In this document: in pieces, positions 11,255 to 22,964 of the stretch
Position numbering within the stretch: the first letter of the stretch is position 1
How the letters are laid out: every line of letters starts with the position of its first letter
Position numbers and translations under genes: made by a program
The notes under the pieces: model-generated
The model's database searches: none
The model's input: only the letters and a program-made list of their open reading frames with translations
Told to the model about the DNA's origin: nothing
Assembly (NCBI GenBank): GCA_000316135.1
Contig: JH994035.1
Span: forward strand, 134,244-198,243
DNA length: 64,000 nt
Source: Trachipleistophora hominis
Lineage: Eukaryota > Microsporidia > Pleistophoridae
Direction of reading: 5' to 3'

Positions 11255-11320
11255 ATGTTAATAAAAAGACAACTTGCGAGCTGATTGATCTGTTAAAAAA
11301 AGTCAAAATGTTGTATTTAA
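11255..11320 (-). repeat. Inverted right-end fragment of repeat family 2
   Basis: GACAACTTGCGAGCTGATTG at 11269-11288 is the reverse complement of the family-2 right end. It stands about 230 bp beyond copy B in opposite orientation, so the two right ends face each other. Confidence 0.55.
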
Positions 11321-11731
11321 AGTTTTTATAAGAAGGAAAGCTACAGATTGTTGTGTAATTACTACGTTCTTAAATTCACCGCAATCTTTGACCGAGGATA
11401 TTTGGAAAACTTTAATCCGGCTGGTATGATTAATTTTATAATCCTCATCATTCGGTGAATCAGCAATCATTGAAATTACAACCGCACTCCGTGCACAAGG
11501 AGTGTTTTTTGCTGAATGGCTTGATAATTAAATTGACGTTTAGACAAAAAGATCTGACCCTGTTGAAAAACGCTAGACAGAACGAATGGATAAGAAGTGA
11601 TAAAGACTAACGAGTGTATTAATAAACACGCACCTATTTAAACTTCCGTTATATAAACGTTATATCACCCAATTTATCATAAAACAGTAGAAATCCTTTC
11701 CGAATAATTGCTTCTTTTGCTGTTTCACACT

Positions 11732-12067
11732 CTAATCATTTAGTATATTTCTCGTAATATCCTTGACATGTTCTTTCTTTAAAGTAATTTCTAAGTCCGT
11801 AATATCATCATCATCATCATCATCCATATAATCTTCAAATATTTTTGTCATTTTGAGGATTTCTGCCTTACGCTCATCATTTTCAGAATCATCCTTTTTC
11901 TCCACGCCGATTTTCTTGTTAGTAGCTAGAAGAAGCACCGGTCCTCGTTTAGTAACATGTATAAACTGTTTTTCAGGTGGTATACCTGTTTTTTCATGTA
12001 TTTCCTCCGCTATGTTCTCCTTATTCCGTATTCGTATGGAACATAAGCCGGGTCGCCGCACGTACAT
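11732..12067 (-). CDS. Unrecognised 111-aa protein with acidic patch
   Basis: I do not recognise this protein. The chosen ATG at 12067 has CCC four bases upstream (minus strand; plus 12072-12074), the arrangement of other starts here. An upstream in-frame ATG at 12262 would add 65 residues but lacks the motif. The N-terminal half contains MYVRRPGLCSIRI and a patch ending FIHVTKRGPVLLLATNKK that looks like a small folded domain. The C-terminal half is charged, with a run of seven aspartates (from a GAT/ATC trinucleotide repeat at 11799-11822) and a helical end. There are no membrane segments. It stands alone between long spacers and is probably a real gene on start-motif and codon grounds. Confidence 0.5.
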   Translation of the reverse strand: MYVRRPGLCSIRIRNKENIAEEIHEKTGIPPEKQFIHVTKRGPVLLLATNKKIGVEKKDDSENDERKAEILKMTKIFEDYMDDDDDDDITDLEITLKKEHVKDITRNILND

Positions 12068-13811
12068 CCAAGGGCAGTTTATTTGTGCTAAGTTGTTATT
12101 TGAAGGGGATATTTCATTTAATGTTTTACATGAGGAAGTAATGACTTTAATAAAAATTACTATTGGAGGAGAATTCTTATGTAATTGGATGTTATTATAA
12201 AGAGTACGTATTTTTTTTGAAATAGTCTTTAATTGTTTTAAGTTGTGGATTGTATTTTTCATAGACTTTAGAATACAGCGTTGTGTTTATTTTTTCCTTA
12301 AGACATATGTGTTATAGCACTGTGGCATCCTTTACCGGATCAGCTGATAGATGTACCATATCCTTATATTTAAATGAATACAGTGTCAGTAAACTACTGT
12401 CATATATTTAAAAGTATTACTGAGAACCAGGCCCGATGTGTAGATGATATACTAATATGGATTGGTGCAAATGAGTATAAAGAAATTGGTATTGGAAACA
12501 AAAAATTATCGTGATTAACGAAATTAAGTATCGAAAGGCCTTCATATCTAGTATTATTTGAAGCTATGTGTTGTTGTTTGTAGGTTATATTATCATTTTT
12601 TTAATCTTTCCTTTATAGCTTTCTTACCGCTAGCAGAATCTTTTATTATTTAAAAGATACTTTAGATAAAGTTGAGACAATTGTATGGTTATTTACATTT
12701 AAACAAGGCTAAAATACTTCATTATTCAATTATTGCTCTATTTCCCACTTTTTACACAGCGTTAACTGTTTATCCTTATCCAAAAACAAACCATAAAGAT
12801 TATATTACACTGTAAAGGTTGTATTTATTACATAAAAATACTATTTTACTTGATTCAAGCCATTTTTGATTGATAGCCGTGCTATACTAGCACAGGTTTT
12901 ATTTGCTACATAAATTAAAACAAAAACGAACGTTAGAACTAAGAATTCAGAGAGCTGTAAATTTAAGACCAAATATAATAAACTAGTAATAAATAAACTT
13001 TGTCGAGAGAATCATAGTTTTACCTCCAAACAAAATCTGTATTCTATGTACATGTTATGGTTAACCAAGTTATGAATAACCAAATTATGAGAGATAACGG
13101 ATTGTTTGTGAATGTAGAAGATAACCATAAATTTGAACACGTTTTTGTACGGCCACCAAAAATATTGTATTGATTACAAATTGCTAATGATACATTAATA
13201 AGGTATTGCCAAGATGTATTAGAAACTAACAAAGGATAAATCACTTTAATCATCACTTGTTTGAAGCGTATTTAATTATCATTTTAATAACCATTTATAG
13301 TCTTTTGAGGGAGGTTATGTTTTCAAATGATACAAAAGTACAGTTCGTTTATAACAGAGAACATACAATACGACATACAGTGATTAATTTACTTAACAAC
13401 ATTGTTGGTGTGTTTTTCAAAGTCTGTTCAACCATAATTCTAAACTTTCTACCTACCTAAACAAATTCCTCTGGCACTTACAGATCTAGTTAATGTACGA
13501 CGTAGATATTAGTAACAAACTTGTACCGCTAGAACTCTAAAATTAGTAGAATACGATACAAAAACGCCATTTAAATCATAATTAAATATTTTTGCTTCTT
13601 AAAATGGTTTCTAATTTCAAATTCTATCCCGCCCGTACTACTTTACAAATAGTTATAAAATCAAAATTTAATAAATTTAAATTCCCTGCGGTAAGCAACG
13701 ACAGTTAGAACAACAAAAATCTTTAGGACTGACATTTCCAGCCTGTATCCCTTGATTCTAAATTTCAGCCCTAGCCCCTATTCATCAGCAAAAACAGAAC
13801 CGTCCCGCCGA
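12068..13811. other. 1.7-kb AT-rich spacer
   Basis: Divergent intergenic region between the 111-aa gene and the membrane-protein gene. Short open frames occur (for example 13257-13460) but lack ATG/CCC context. No repeats or RNAs are recognised. Confidence 0.45.
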
Positions 13812-14528
13812 ATGCAAAGTGTGAAGATTGAACGAGATTTTATTTTCTTAATAATTATAGTCCTGCAATGCTGTCTAACAATGCTAGTACGTTCTTTTTT
13901 TACCAAACAAACGGAGGTAATGTTGTTTGAGGAATACTTGATGAGCCTAGAGAATCCTCTGACAGGAATACCTAAAATCGTGCTTGTCGCGATTATAATT
14001 TATTTTTATCTAGTTAAAATACGCCAGGATTGCCAAAACTTTTTTGTTAGTCTGCAAGAAAATATGTTGATTACGGTAGCGATGGTGATATGGTTCCTCT
14101 TGTACGCGACACTCCTCATGTTTCCGGTACGAAGTACATACATTGCTATTTCCTACCTGTGCTTCCGGCAGAATCTGCTGCTATTCTTCGAAAAGCTTCT
14201 GCTAGACACGTTTCTCGATGTCTTTCTCTTTGTGTATCTCTTGTTCTACAAAATAAACGGTGGTAAGAGTATCGAGCGTATCATTAGAGCACGAAACATG
14301 CGAATGTCTTTCTACATACAGTTTCTTCTGGCCGGCGTGGCATTGTTAATGACAGCCACCCATTATTACAGTGAATTTGACAGTAGTGTAGCTCTTCCCG
14401 TCCTTTATTTTATGAATTCTACGCTTTTACTCGTGTGTGATGTTACGAATAGCGTCGTGTTTAGTTATTTTTTGTTTGTCTCTGGGAAAATGATGGCCAC
14501 GCTGTTATACCCGGCATTAATATTTTAG
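13812..14528 (+). CDS. Multi-pass membrane protein, function unknown
   Basis: A 238-aa protein with about six hydrophobic segments (approximately residues 10-30, 55-72, 83-105, 112-150, 170-192 and 200-230) joined by short charged loops. No signal peptide cleavage site or known transporter motif is seen, and I cannot assign a family. The ATG at 13812 is chosen because CCC at 13804-13806 lies five bases before it; the frame is also open upstream to an ATG-like codon at 13752. The fifth hydrophobic segment is preceded by a basic loop (RIIRARNMRMS), suggesting a cytosolic face there. Confidence 0.6.
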   Translation: MQSVKIERDFIFLIIIVLQCCLTMLVRSFFTKQTEVMLFEEYLMSLENPLTGIPKIVLVAIIIYFYLVKIRQDCQNFFVSLQENMLITVAMVIWFLLYATLLMFPVRSTYIAISYLCFRQNLLLFFEKLLLDTFLDVFLFVYLLFYKINGGKSIERIIRARNMRMSFYIQFLLAGVALLMTATHYYSEFDSSVALPVLYFMNSTLLLVCDVTNSVVFSYFLFVSGKMMATLLYPALIF

Positions 14529-15601
14529 ATGGTTCCGTACGTTTACGTGAATGGAAGGGAAAGCAATACGAACTGTAATCGTTTTGCGGACGTATTCAAA
14601 TACAGGGCGGATGGTACAATCGTATTAAAATGAATTAAAATCGTGGTAATACAAAAATAAAGAATATATTTCTTCTATGCCAACGGGGAGCTGCGATTGT
14701 GGTTGATGTAGGATATTTATCCTTTGTATTATTACTCTGCTACTGAGCTATGATGGATTGACATTCTTTAACAATGATTTATTTAGTTGGTACGAAATGG
14801 TCGTTTTTTAACGATAGACGAGTATTGCTGCTGTTTCCACCATGAGTAATCGTTTTTTTATTAAAATTGGTTTAATTATCTTCTTCATACACACTACCTA
14901 ATCAAACACTCTCTTCTGGTCCGCTGGGCCTGACCATGGCCACCGGCCTTTGGTTCATGGATCGTTTTTATCTAAAGCGTTCATTTACCGCTTTATATCT
15001 TAAAATTTTGTTATTTTTGAAATTAAAATTATTTATCACACTTTCACACTACTACGGCTTAAAATCTTGTATACACTCTTTAGACTGCTGGGCCGGTCAT
15101 AGCTATTGATATTCAGTCCATAACTCCTTTTGAAAGTACGTTTAATATAAATAGACAGAAACTATCGAGTACATAACCTGCTACCCGTTCTATTTCTTTA
15201 AAGTACTTTTCCTTCTTAGGTGGACGTACTTGGCGTTATCGCGATAGACAAAGAATGCAATGAATTTATTTAGAATCACAGAATTTGTGGTGAACACGAC
15301 TGATGATTCGTGATGACCGGCCCACAATAATCAAACGTTTCTTACACTCAACAACTCTGAAGGAATAAAACCACCAGAATACGTTCTTATAGGCAGCAAA
15401 GGCTTGTCAAGCGATTTTGATGTACAACAGGACAAATTACTGCGATGTCAGCCACGCTGAAAAGAAGACATGCGTGCCTTTCGTAGCATTCACAGCAAAA
15501 TGCTGAAAAATAACCATTTAGCGCAGTATTTTACTTTCTGATTTATATTTGTGGCCATGTCTACGTAGATGTGCCCGTCTTATTTCTTAAATCTACCTTT
15601 C
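14529..15601. other. Spacer with inverted family-1 repeats
   Basis: Lies between convergent genes. It contains family-1 repeats in reverse orientation (14852-14960 and a weaker one near 15083-15125). The part at 15180-15560 is less AT-rich than most spacers and carries no convincing frame on either strand; it may be an old gene or repeat remnant. Confidence 0.45.
14852..14960 (-). repeat. Dispersed repeat family 1, full-length copy
   Basis: Reverse-orientation copy. Read on the minus strand it begins CCATGAACCAAAGGCCGGTG and includes the stem GGCCG-g-TGGCC, the second motif CCCAGCGGACCAGAAGAG, and the tail GATAATTAAACCAATTTT. Confidence 0.75.
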
Positions 15602-17206
15602 CTATAAAAATATTCTTTTAACATCAGTAGCGCTGAATCCTTCACCACAGATCGGACATTTCCTACTTCTCATCTTCAGCCGGCCATCAACGCATTCTCT
15701 GCACAGCACATGCATGCACTTCACAATGACAGTGTCCTTGTAGTTCTTGTCACATGTAGAGCAGCGCAGCAGCTTCCTATACTTGTCAAGGCTCTCAATT
15801 AACTCGGGAGATGAGGTGCCTGCGAGGGCCTTAAACACCGTCCTATAATTTGAAATATCGTCGCTAAGCATCCGAAGCTTCGATTCTAGTCTCACTTGCT
15901 GTTCCTGTGCATGCTTGATATCCTCTCTCAGCACAATCTCGTTCTTCTCTAAGCTCTGCACTCTTTCCGTTACGTATAGAAGCTCAGCATTCGTTTTCAA
16001 ATAATTTTTCTTGTGGTAGGAGGCTGCGTTGTTCCTCCCCTCCAACTCTATCCTTAGGCATTTCACCTCGTAGTTCAGCCTGTTCTTCAGCTGCTCAAAC
16101 GACTCTCTGTCTTCTGCCAGCCTTTCTTTTTCTCTGTGATTTTCTCTTTTTTCCAGTTCGACCACGTCTTTCAGGTTCTTATAGGCATTCAGCTCCTTGC
16201 GTAACTTCAGCTCTTCTCCAGACCGTGCATCCTCATCCAGCATTTTATTCTTCAACACGTCCAACTCAGCCTCTAAATCTCCTATTTCTTCTTTCAAGAG
16301 CCCATTTACCTCGTTTGCACTTTCTAACTTCTGCTTCAGATCTTTTACGTAGCTGTCCCGCTCTTTTTCCATTTTATCGAGAGCCTCTTTAAAATCAACC
16401 GCATTCTTTTGGGCATCTCTTAACAACTCACAATTTCTCTCCTCTACCTGCTTTAACACGTCCTCTAAATCTTTAATTTTCTTCTTGGAGAGATCCTCCC
16501 CCTCACCCGTTACTTTAGCATTTTCTAGCAATTTCTTCTTCAACTCCTCTATCTCTTTGTACAGCTCCCCCATTTTTTCAGATTTGCTTGCTTCTACCGC
16601 CTCCATCAGTTCATCAACATTTACGTCCTTTTCTACCTTGTCCACAGCCTTCTGAGGGGCTGTTTCTCCGCAGTTGGCCAGTGATGAATTCAAATCAAGC
16701 ACTTTTCTTTTGAGATGGTAAATTATGTCATCCTTTTCCTCCACGTATTCCTTGTATTTTAAAAGAACGGACTCTTCCATTTGCTCGATTATCTTCTTAA
16801 TCTGATCGTTGTGCTGGTCTAGACACTCATTCTCGTCATTCTCAGCACCGGCCGCGTTCTTCTTATGAGAATGGCTCTTCTTATTCCTCAACGACTTGTA
16901 TCGCACGATATAATCAATCATTCTCTTGTAAAAGGCATCCTGTTCATCTACAAACTCTGAGCTCACAAATTCTGTTTCTCCGCTTTTTAACAAATATGCA
17001 ATCACTCCGTAAAACAGCTCGTTCTCATTCTTCAACTCCTTGTATTTCTCGTATAAATCATTATTTTTTTGCTTGTACAGCTCTATCTCGTATACAAGCG
17101 CCTTTTTCTGCATTACATCTATTTTCTCCTTTTCTACTATGTTTACCAACTCTTTGAGTATTTTTGAGCGCTTCATTTCAATCGTAGCTTTCCTCCTTTT
17201 GTTCAT
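15602..17206 (-). CDS. BRE1: Bre1-like RING E3 ubiquitin ligase (histone H2B)
   Basis: This 534-aa protein is almost entirely coiled coil (residues about 5-470, rich in E, K, L, with long heptad runs) and ends in a C3HC4 RING finger over the last 56 residues. The RING reads RCSTCDKNYKDTVIVKCMHV, LCRECVDGRLKMR, then RKCPICGEGFSATDVKRIFL. That spacing and the terminal DVxxIxL match Bre1/RNF20, which with Rad6 monoubiquitinates histone H2B and promotes transcription elongation. It is shorter than yeast Bre1 (700 aa), mainly in the coiled coil. The ATG at 17206 is preferred because CGGG lies nine bases upstream (minus strand); an in-frame ATG at 17275 lacks such a motif. Confidence 0.85.
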   Translation of the reverse strand: MNKRRKATIEMKRSKILKELVNIVEKEKIDVMQKKALVYEIELYKQKNNDLYEKYKELKNENELFYGVIAYLLKSGETEFVSSEFVDEQDAFYKRMIDYIVRYKSLRNKKSHSHKKNAAGAENDENECLDQHNDQIKKIIEQMEESVLLKYKEYVEEKDDIIYHLKRKVLDLNSSLANCGETAPQKAVDKVEKDVNVDELMEAVEASKSEKMGELYKEIEELKKKLLENAKVTGEGEDLSKKKIKDLEDVLKQVEERNCELLRDAQKNAVDFKEALDKMEKERDSYVKDLKQKLESANEVNGLLKEEIGDLEAELDVLKNKMLDEDARSGEELKLRKELNAYKNLKDVVELEKRENHREKERLAEDRESFEQLKNRLNYEVKCLRIELEGRNNAASYHKKNYLKTNAELLYVTERVQSLEKNEIVLREDIKHAQEQQVRLESKLRMLSDDISNYRTVFKALAGTSSPELIESLDKYRKLLRCSTCDKNYKDTVIVKCMHVLCRECVDGRLKMRSRKCPICGEGFSATDVKRIFL

Positions 17207-17580
17207 CCTTTTACTCCCGTGTTGAGGAGGATAAAAAAATAATTTTATTAATATAGTTGATATTTCTTGCCTCACGAGGAAAGAGACAAAAATTTCTTAA
17301 GATATTACGTTTTTGCTTTTTGTTTACGTTTGTTCTTGTATGAGAGGATAAAAAATGAAATGGTTCTTGTTCGAGACGCAGTTCATTGGTATTTGTCGCA
17401 ATAGCTGCCTTTTTATTAAACGAGTAAGAATACGCTGATGAGAGAGTATGTATTGTCTTAGTACGACGTGTTCTTTCTCATCCGTGCTAATATTACCGGT
17501 AAAAAAGCTGTTTTTGTGAAATTTGCCAAAAAGTATTCGTTATATCACATGTGATGTACTATACGTGAGTTATACGCGTA

Positions 17581-17594
17581 ATTATGTACATAAT
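17581..17594. repeat. Perfect 14-bp palindrome in a palindrome-rich patch
   Basis: ATTATGTACATAAT at 17581-17594 is a perfect palindrome. It lies between two TACGCGTA copies (about 17574 and 17613) and close to TCACATGTGA near 17547. Its role is unknown; such sequence could be a dyad protein site or chance in AT-rich DNA. Confidence 0.4.
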
Positions 17595-18119
17595 GTATAT
17601 TATCATCATGATACGCGTAGTTATAACACTCGATAATACGTGCTTATCATGTGTTATTTTCATACGTTATTGTGGGCATATTCAGGATAATAATAGAATT
17701 TTAAAGCATTTATTATCGTTGTGTGCAGGTTTAGAGAATTTCTAATACATTCTGCTATTTAACTCATTTACCGAAATAATTAAGTACCCGTTTTTATCAA
17801 AAGGGAACAATACTTTGTTATACACGTCTAAATAATAATTTATAACTGTTTTTAATCATTTGAACCGTAAATAAACTGCGAATATCTCCTACAACTGTTT
17901 TTCTGGTTCTTTTTTTTTACAATTCGCCTTTTTTCTTTGATACGAGAACATTCTTATCGATGTCTGTGTCACGATGGAAAATAAAAATGTTAGGGAATGA
18001 CTGTTTATTTATTATTCTTGGTTGGCGCTATGGCCCATACTTTTTACAAATATTAAAAGTTATAAGATGTTATAGGATTATAACAGCGTAATAATTATTG
18101 TTCTCTATTTATTATCTAC

Positions 18120-18410
18120 ACTATTCCCTTTACAGAACATGACTTTGGATTGATGAGCTTTCATTAAAAATTAGTCGTGTTTGGCTTCAACTTCTACATT
18201 GGTAAAGCCATTTATAAGTAATTTTCGTTTCTGGCATGGGTAAAAAAGCAATTCTACACCAAAATAATATTTCCTGAATATCGACCGCAAACAACTGCTG
18301 GGTACGTTAAGATATGAATTATGTAATAATAAATAAATTTTCGTTTGTTTTCAGGATAAATGTTGATAAAGGAGAGCCTGTAGTTGATCGGTCAGCTTGT
18401 AAAAAAATAA
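18120..18410 (+). repeat. Dispersed repeat family 2, diverged copy C
   Basis: Shares the left block (CTATTCCCTTTACAGAACAT), the middle block ATATCGACCGCAAACAACTG and the right block GATCGGTCAGCTTGTAA with copies A and B. The opening hairpin has decayed. Confidence 0.5.
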
Positions 18411-18705
18411 AAATTTTATTCTGCTTTTTACTAAGTGTTACTTAAAAAGGATAATTTATGTAATGTTGGAATGAGGGGATAATAATTTTGGTACTGAAAA
18501 ACAAGACATGAGACATTTCTTGCTGTTTTCGTATTTGAAGGTGCTTTTAGTCTTTTTATACAACCGGTATTGGTAGAAAAGAACTGATTCTGATCGTGAA
18601 TTAATTTTTGACATCTGCTGAGGAGTAAAAATAGTATAGAAGCAATTAAAACAAAGAGAAAGTTTAAAATAGCGAAAAATTAAATTATATCCGAAGCACA
18701 TCCTC

Positions 18706-18818
18706 TAGCATTCTGTTTTATAAACGAAGTTACATGAATAGTATAAGATAAATTTTTTATTTTTTGGTAAACTCACCAATCAGCTTGCAAATTTGTTTAT
18801 TAACATTGGTGATAATTC
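18706..18818 (+). repeat. Dispersed repeat family 2, short copy D
   Basis: Left hairpin region (ATTCTGTTTTATAAACGA) is joined after about 50 bp to the right end CCAATCAGCTTGCAAATTTG. The interior found in copies A and B is missing, as in internally deleted non-autonomous elements. The right end closely matches that at 46793-46842. Confidence 0.55.
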
Positions 18819-19235
18819 AAATTCTGTTATATTTAAATAAACACAATAATTCAGTTGATATTAGCTAAAAACCTTTCAAGCCAGCAAATGAGAACTCTTT
18901 TTTGATCGGTACCGTTGTTGGATGTGAAATATAACTTCCCTATTTGATGTTAATTAAACGAATAATAACTGGACAATCGTATTTAATATAACAATTTTAT
19001 CAGAACACATTGCAGCATCTAATAATCGGCCAACACGGGTTGCAACATAAGGAGTGTGTTTATTTATACGTTTAAATAGTGGAAGTCAACACCAGATCGG
19101 TCGACGGTTGGCAATAAAAAACTTATCGGTGGGTACTTTTTGGTTGTCACCGACAGATGAGCGAATATTCAATAGTAACTCGTTGATTCTCTGTCAAAAA
19201 TTGTTTAGGGTGTATAACTGTCAACCTCATAAATA

Positions 19236-19352
19236 AATTTTTGGAAGAAACATATTTAATTAATAATTCCACATTTCACCCAAAACTTACTTAACATGCT
19301 CTTCCCAGTGTGTTAACACTTACCATGGCCTGTGTAGTCTTTGATTCATGAC
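19236..19352 (-). repeat. Dispersed repeat family 1, diverged copy
   Basis: Reverse-orientation copy. It closely resembles 34361-34475 (shared TTAACATGCTCTTCC and ATGGCCTGT blocks), so the two form a subfamily. Confidence 0.6.
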
Positions 19353-19967
19353 CTTATAAATAGATTGGTTGCAATGAATCAGATCGTTATTCAAATCTGA
19401 AATGATATGTAACTACACACAAGAAAGAATAAGCAATCGTTTAGTGTAAAAAATATCGCGTATAAGCGTAGTCTTACATTTTCCAAACCTCTTTATTCGT
19501 CCCTTTCTCAATGCCTACTTTCCATAACCCTTTTCAGTCCAATTCCAAATTTCATCTGATCTTTTATCATGTACAACATGAGCATCAACATTACTATAAG
19601 TTTGAAACCATCTGTTATTAATTGAAATCTAAATTAGAAACGTTGACTTACACTAATTCTGATCGATTAAATTTTACATCCTCGATCGTGCAGTTAATAT
19701 CAGCAAGCATATCTATGACAAGGACAACATACAGAAATGACCTAGCTCTGTGGTTTTCTGTATGTCTATTTATATTAAAAACAAAATAGAATATTAATTT
19801 GCATACGACCTGTATGGCCACGCACACGCTTTGCAGTAACGAGTCCTCGTTTTCAGTAAAAATCTGAATTATCGAGAAAAGGACGTATAGTTTAAAAATA
19901 ACTACCAGTTGCTGTCTTATCTTAATTAAAAAAATGACTTACCTTATTGGTTTCTAATTATAATATA

Positions 19968-20429
19968 TTACTTACTGTTTATCATCGGTTCGCAACCGAT
20001 TTTTTTGTAGTAGTACCACGAAAATTCGTGTATAAATCCTTTTGCTTTATAAACAATGATAGATCCTCGGAATATAAACAGAAGTATCACTGCAATTCCA
20101 AATCCTATACTTAACGGCGTGTTTATGACATCAAACATAAAGTATACCATCAGTGAGAGCGTATATATGTAGAAAAATGAGTACATATACATCTGATACA
20201 CGTTCTTGAGTAGAATAGAATCTATGAGGAACAAGTTTCCTATAACCAGCGAAAAGGAAAATGAAAGTGTTATCCTTTTGTGGTCGATGCTCAGGATAAA
20301 AAATGAGCAGATGCCGTATGCGATTATTTCCAGCAGTAGATTCAAAAAGAACACATTGATACTTCTTGTATGGAAGTTTTTGTACACGAACTCGTTTTTT
20401 GGAAGTGGAACGATTGGAAATGTGCTCAT
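19968..20429 (-). CDS. Small four-helix membrane protein, function unknown
   Basis: A 153-aa protein with four hydrophobic segments (about residues 24-46, 52-72, 78-100 and 106-126) and a hydrophilic C-terminal tail ending GFIHEFSWYYYKKIGCEPMI. The tail is cationic and aromatic, as in several ER/Golgi small tetraspan proteins, but I cannot name the family. The start is well supported: CCCC (minus strand; plus 20431-20434) is separated from the ATG by one base. It is flanked by long gene-free regions. Confidence 0.6.
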   Translation of the reverse strand: MSTFPIVPLPKNEFVYKNFHTRSINVFFLNLLLEIIAYGICSFFILSIDHKRITLSFSFSLVIGNLFLIDSILLKNVYQMYMYSFFYIYTLSLMVYFMFDVINTPLSIGFGIAVILLFIFRGSIIVYKAKGFIHEFSWYYYKKIGCEPMINSK

Positions 20430-22964
20430 CGGGGATATGTTCGGATTTGCATTTAATTGCCGATATAATTTGATTTAATCTGATTGATTTTATATTTTTG
20501 GACTAATTATATGTATATTTATATACGTATTTATGATTTATCAAAGCGGTTCATGTCCGTACATAACTAATTTCCAATAAATTACGATAATCAGTAGCAA
20601 AGATGTTGATTATGGTATTAGTGAAACAGAGAATTGTGTTATTTACACGTATCAACATTGATCAAATGATTAAAATAAATTAATGAAAAAATAATTATTT
20701 TTTTTCTTTGTCCTACTTCCTGATCTATTCAAATGAAATCATACAATAGAAAAATAAATAACATTTTAATCTATCAGTTTTGTGAACTATAATGAAACGG
20801 ACGATTATGAACTGAAATTGTACATTTATGTTTTAACACAAATATTGTAAAGATTGCCAATTTGTATGCAATGTTACGAATAAAATACTACGTGATTGTT
20901 GATATAGATATTTATTATTCCATATATACGCTGGAATTACAATCTCCATCCACGAACTACGGTCTGATTGATACCTATAAAATTTATAAACCACAGATAT
21001 CCACGGACTTCGTACTTGCTATTCATTACCACCCGTTCAGCAGAATGTAGTTCTTATCTTTTAAAGCGCTTTAAATATTAGTTTAATGTGCAAAACAGTT
21101 TGTCGATAGGTGATTATCTCTATATTATACTGTATTTAGTGATAGATTTACCATCAACTTTAAAATTTTTGTATGCAGCGCTATTTGATTGCATTTCTGA
21201 TTCAAAAAATTCATAGTCCATTAATATTCACATCGTAAATGTGTATGTACAACGTTCTGGTGATTGTAACTTATGAGTTTTTACGAAAATTTTATTACTA
21301 TCCTTTATTGAGCCATTGTATTGAATTTAATTAAATTTTATCATTCTGTAGAATCATTTTTTATCATTGATCTTTGGAATAACTTTAGAAGAAACATTTT
21401 GTGAGTTTTCTGTATGTGAAACAAAGATCTTAGACTTATAACTCGTTATAATAAGTTATGCAAAGTGTTTTCATCTTCTTTGCAGTATTTAGTATGAGTT
21501 AAAATAATAAAAAACACTCTTTTGTAATAGATAACTATCCATTGGGTTATAAAATCGTAAGTAATCGTAGTTCGTTTGTGACAACTTTAAATTTTGGAAT
21601 GTCTATACCGCAAAATCATCCTTTTCCACATTTCTTAATAGTTATTCTCTAAAAAAAGATTTGTAAAAATTTATAACAATTTTTCTAAATCGAGTCAATG
21701 TTACAAGAATTTGTTTTTTGGCGCTAAATCAAACGGCAACCGTTCCATATTTAACATTTAATTTGCGATAAATTAATAAAACATTATTTTTATCGAAGTG
21801 TTACTTATATATGGCATTGATCAATTATTTTTAAACGTTCGAACTTTAATCTTAGAACGAATCTGGTTGTGCCATTTAAAAGTAATAAAATACAATTGAA
21901 TAGATGCAAATAATAACTCTATGTAATGATATGGATACACCAATATACAGGATTCAGAAATATTATAAAGTATATGATGTAAAAAACTGACAAAGTAGAT
22001 TTACGACAATACGTACGTTGAGATTAAAACCAGTACCTTTATCAATGTGTTCGATGTTTATTATCGTGCTGGTCAGAAATTTCGAGGTATAGATTAATAA
22101 ATATTTACTGTGGCCGTTGTCACAACAATATATATTAGATTTATTATAACTTGGTTGGTTAATAATGTTATCTATCAAAATATTACTAAAAAATGGCAGA
22201 TGTACACTGAAAGATATTGAGCTAGAAACAAAAATGTTTTTGATGCAAAATAATGGACAACAAATATGTGCTTTGATGAGATAATGGTACTACGTGGATA
22301 AGGCAAGAATCAGAGCGGAAAACAAATTTGAAGATTTAATTGTTGAATTTCAATTTTTTAGAAAAACGGAATTATCGTAGTAAATTAACATTAAAATACA
22401 TTTGAAAAGACGATTAAAGACACGCTGGTCAATTTTTGGAAACGAAGGTTTAAATCGTCTGTGAACACGCAGCAGGAAAAGAGAACACGTTTAAACTATG
22501 TATGAAGAATAAATTAGACAAATAGATTGTGGATTTCTTTTTCATTTATTAGATATCAGATGATTGTCTCGGTGAAAAAAATGCGTGAAAACAACAGATA
22601 ATATCAATTTCTATGTATGAAAATTCGATAATTACCTAAAATGTGGAATATTGTTCATAGTGTGGCAATATGATAATTTTATAGCGTAAAATGTATTTAT
22701 ATAAGTATAAAACCATGTAACTTTATTGAAATAGGTAATTTATGGTCGATATACGTAAATTGATCAATAGTAATTTGCTTCGTCGTTACCTCTGGTTTAT
22801 AATAAAGAGTATCATAAAATAAGATAATAGAATGGTTAAATGCAAATTTTTTAAAAACGGATGTATAATTGTTGTTTAACCGTCTTCTTGGCAATTTTAA
22901 TAAATCACTGCAATTTATTTACCTTTAAATTTGAGGCTTTATTTGTACCGTAGGAAAATAAAAC
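20430..22964. other. 2.5-kb AT-rich spacer, nothing recognised
   Basis: Divergent spacer between the 153-aa membrane gene and PDH E1-beta. Short frames (for example 20862-21050 and 21963-22178) lack start context and family resemblance. No repeats matching the dispersed families were noticed. Confidence 0.5.

Larger units (their letters stand above)
10431..11731. other. Repeat-bearing spacer
   Basis: AT-rich spacer downstream of two convergent genes. It holds family-2 copies (10728-11045 forward, 11255-11320 inverted end) and a possible family-1 remnant around 11480-11545, which includes the hairpin CACTCC-GTGCACAA-GGAGTG. No coding frame is recognised. Confidence 0.5.
17207..19967. other. 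2.8-kb spacer with family-2 and family-1 repeats
   Basis: Contains family-2 copies (18120-18410 and 18706-18818), a reverse family-1 copy (19236-19352), and a palindrome-rich patch at 17540-17660. No coding frame or RNA gene is recognised. Confidence 0.5.

Noticed and set aside
13257..13460. 67-codon plus-strand frame in the spacer before the membrane protein
   Set aside because: Begins at TTG and lacks any motif.
20862..21050. 62-codon plus-strand frame
   Set aside because: Starts at TTG without CCC context, AT-driven composition, no family resemblance.
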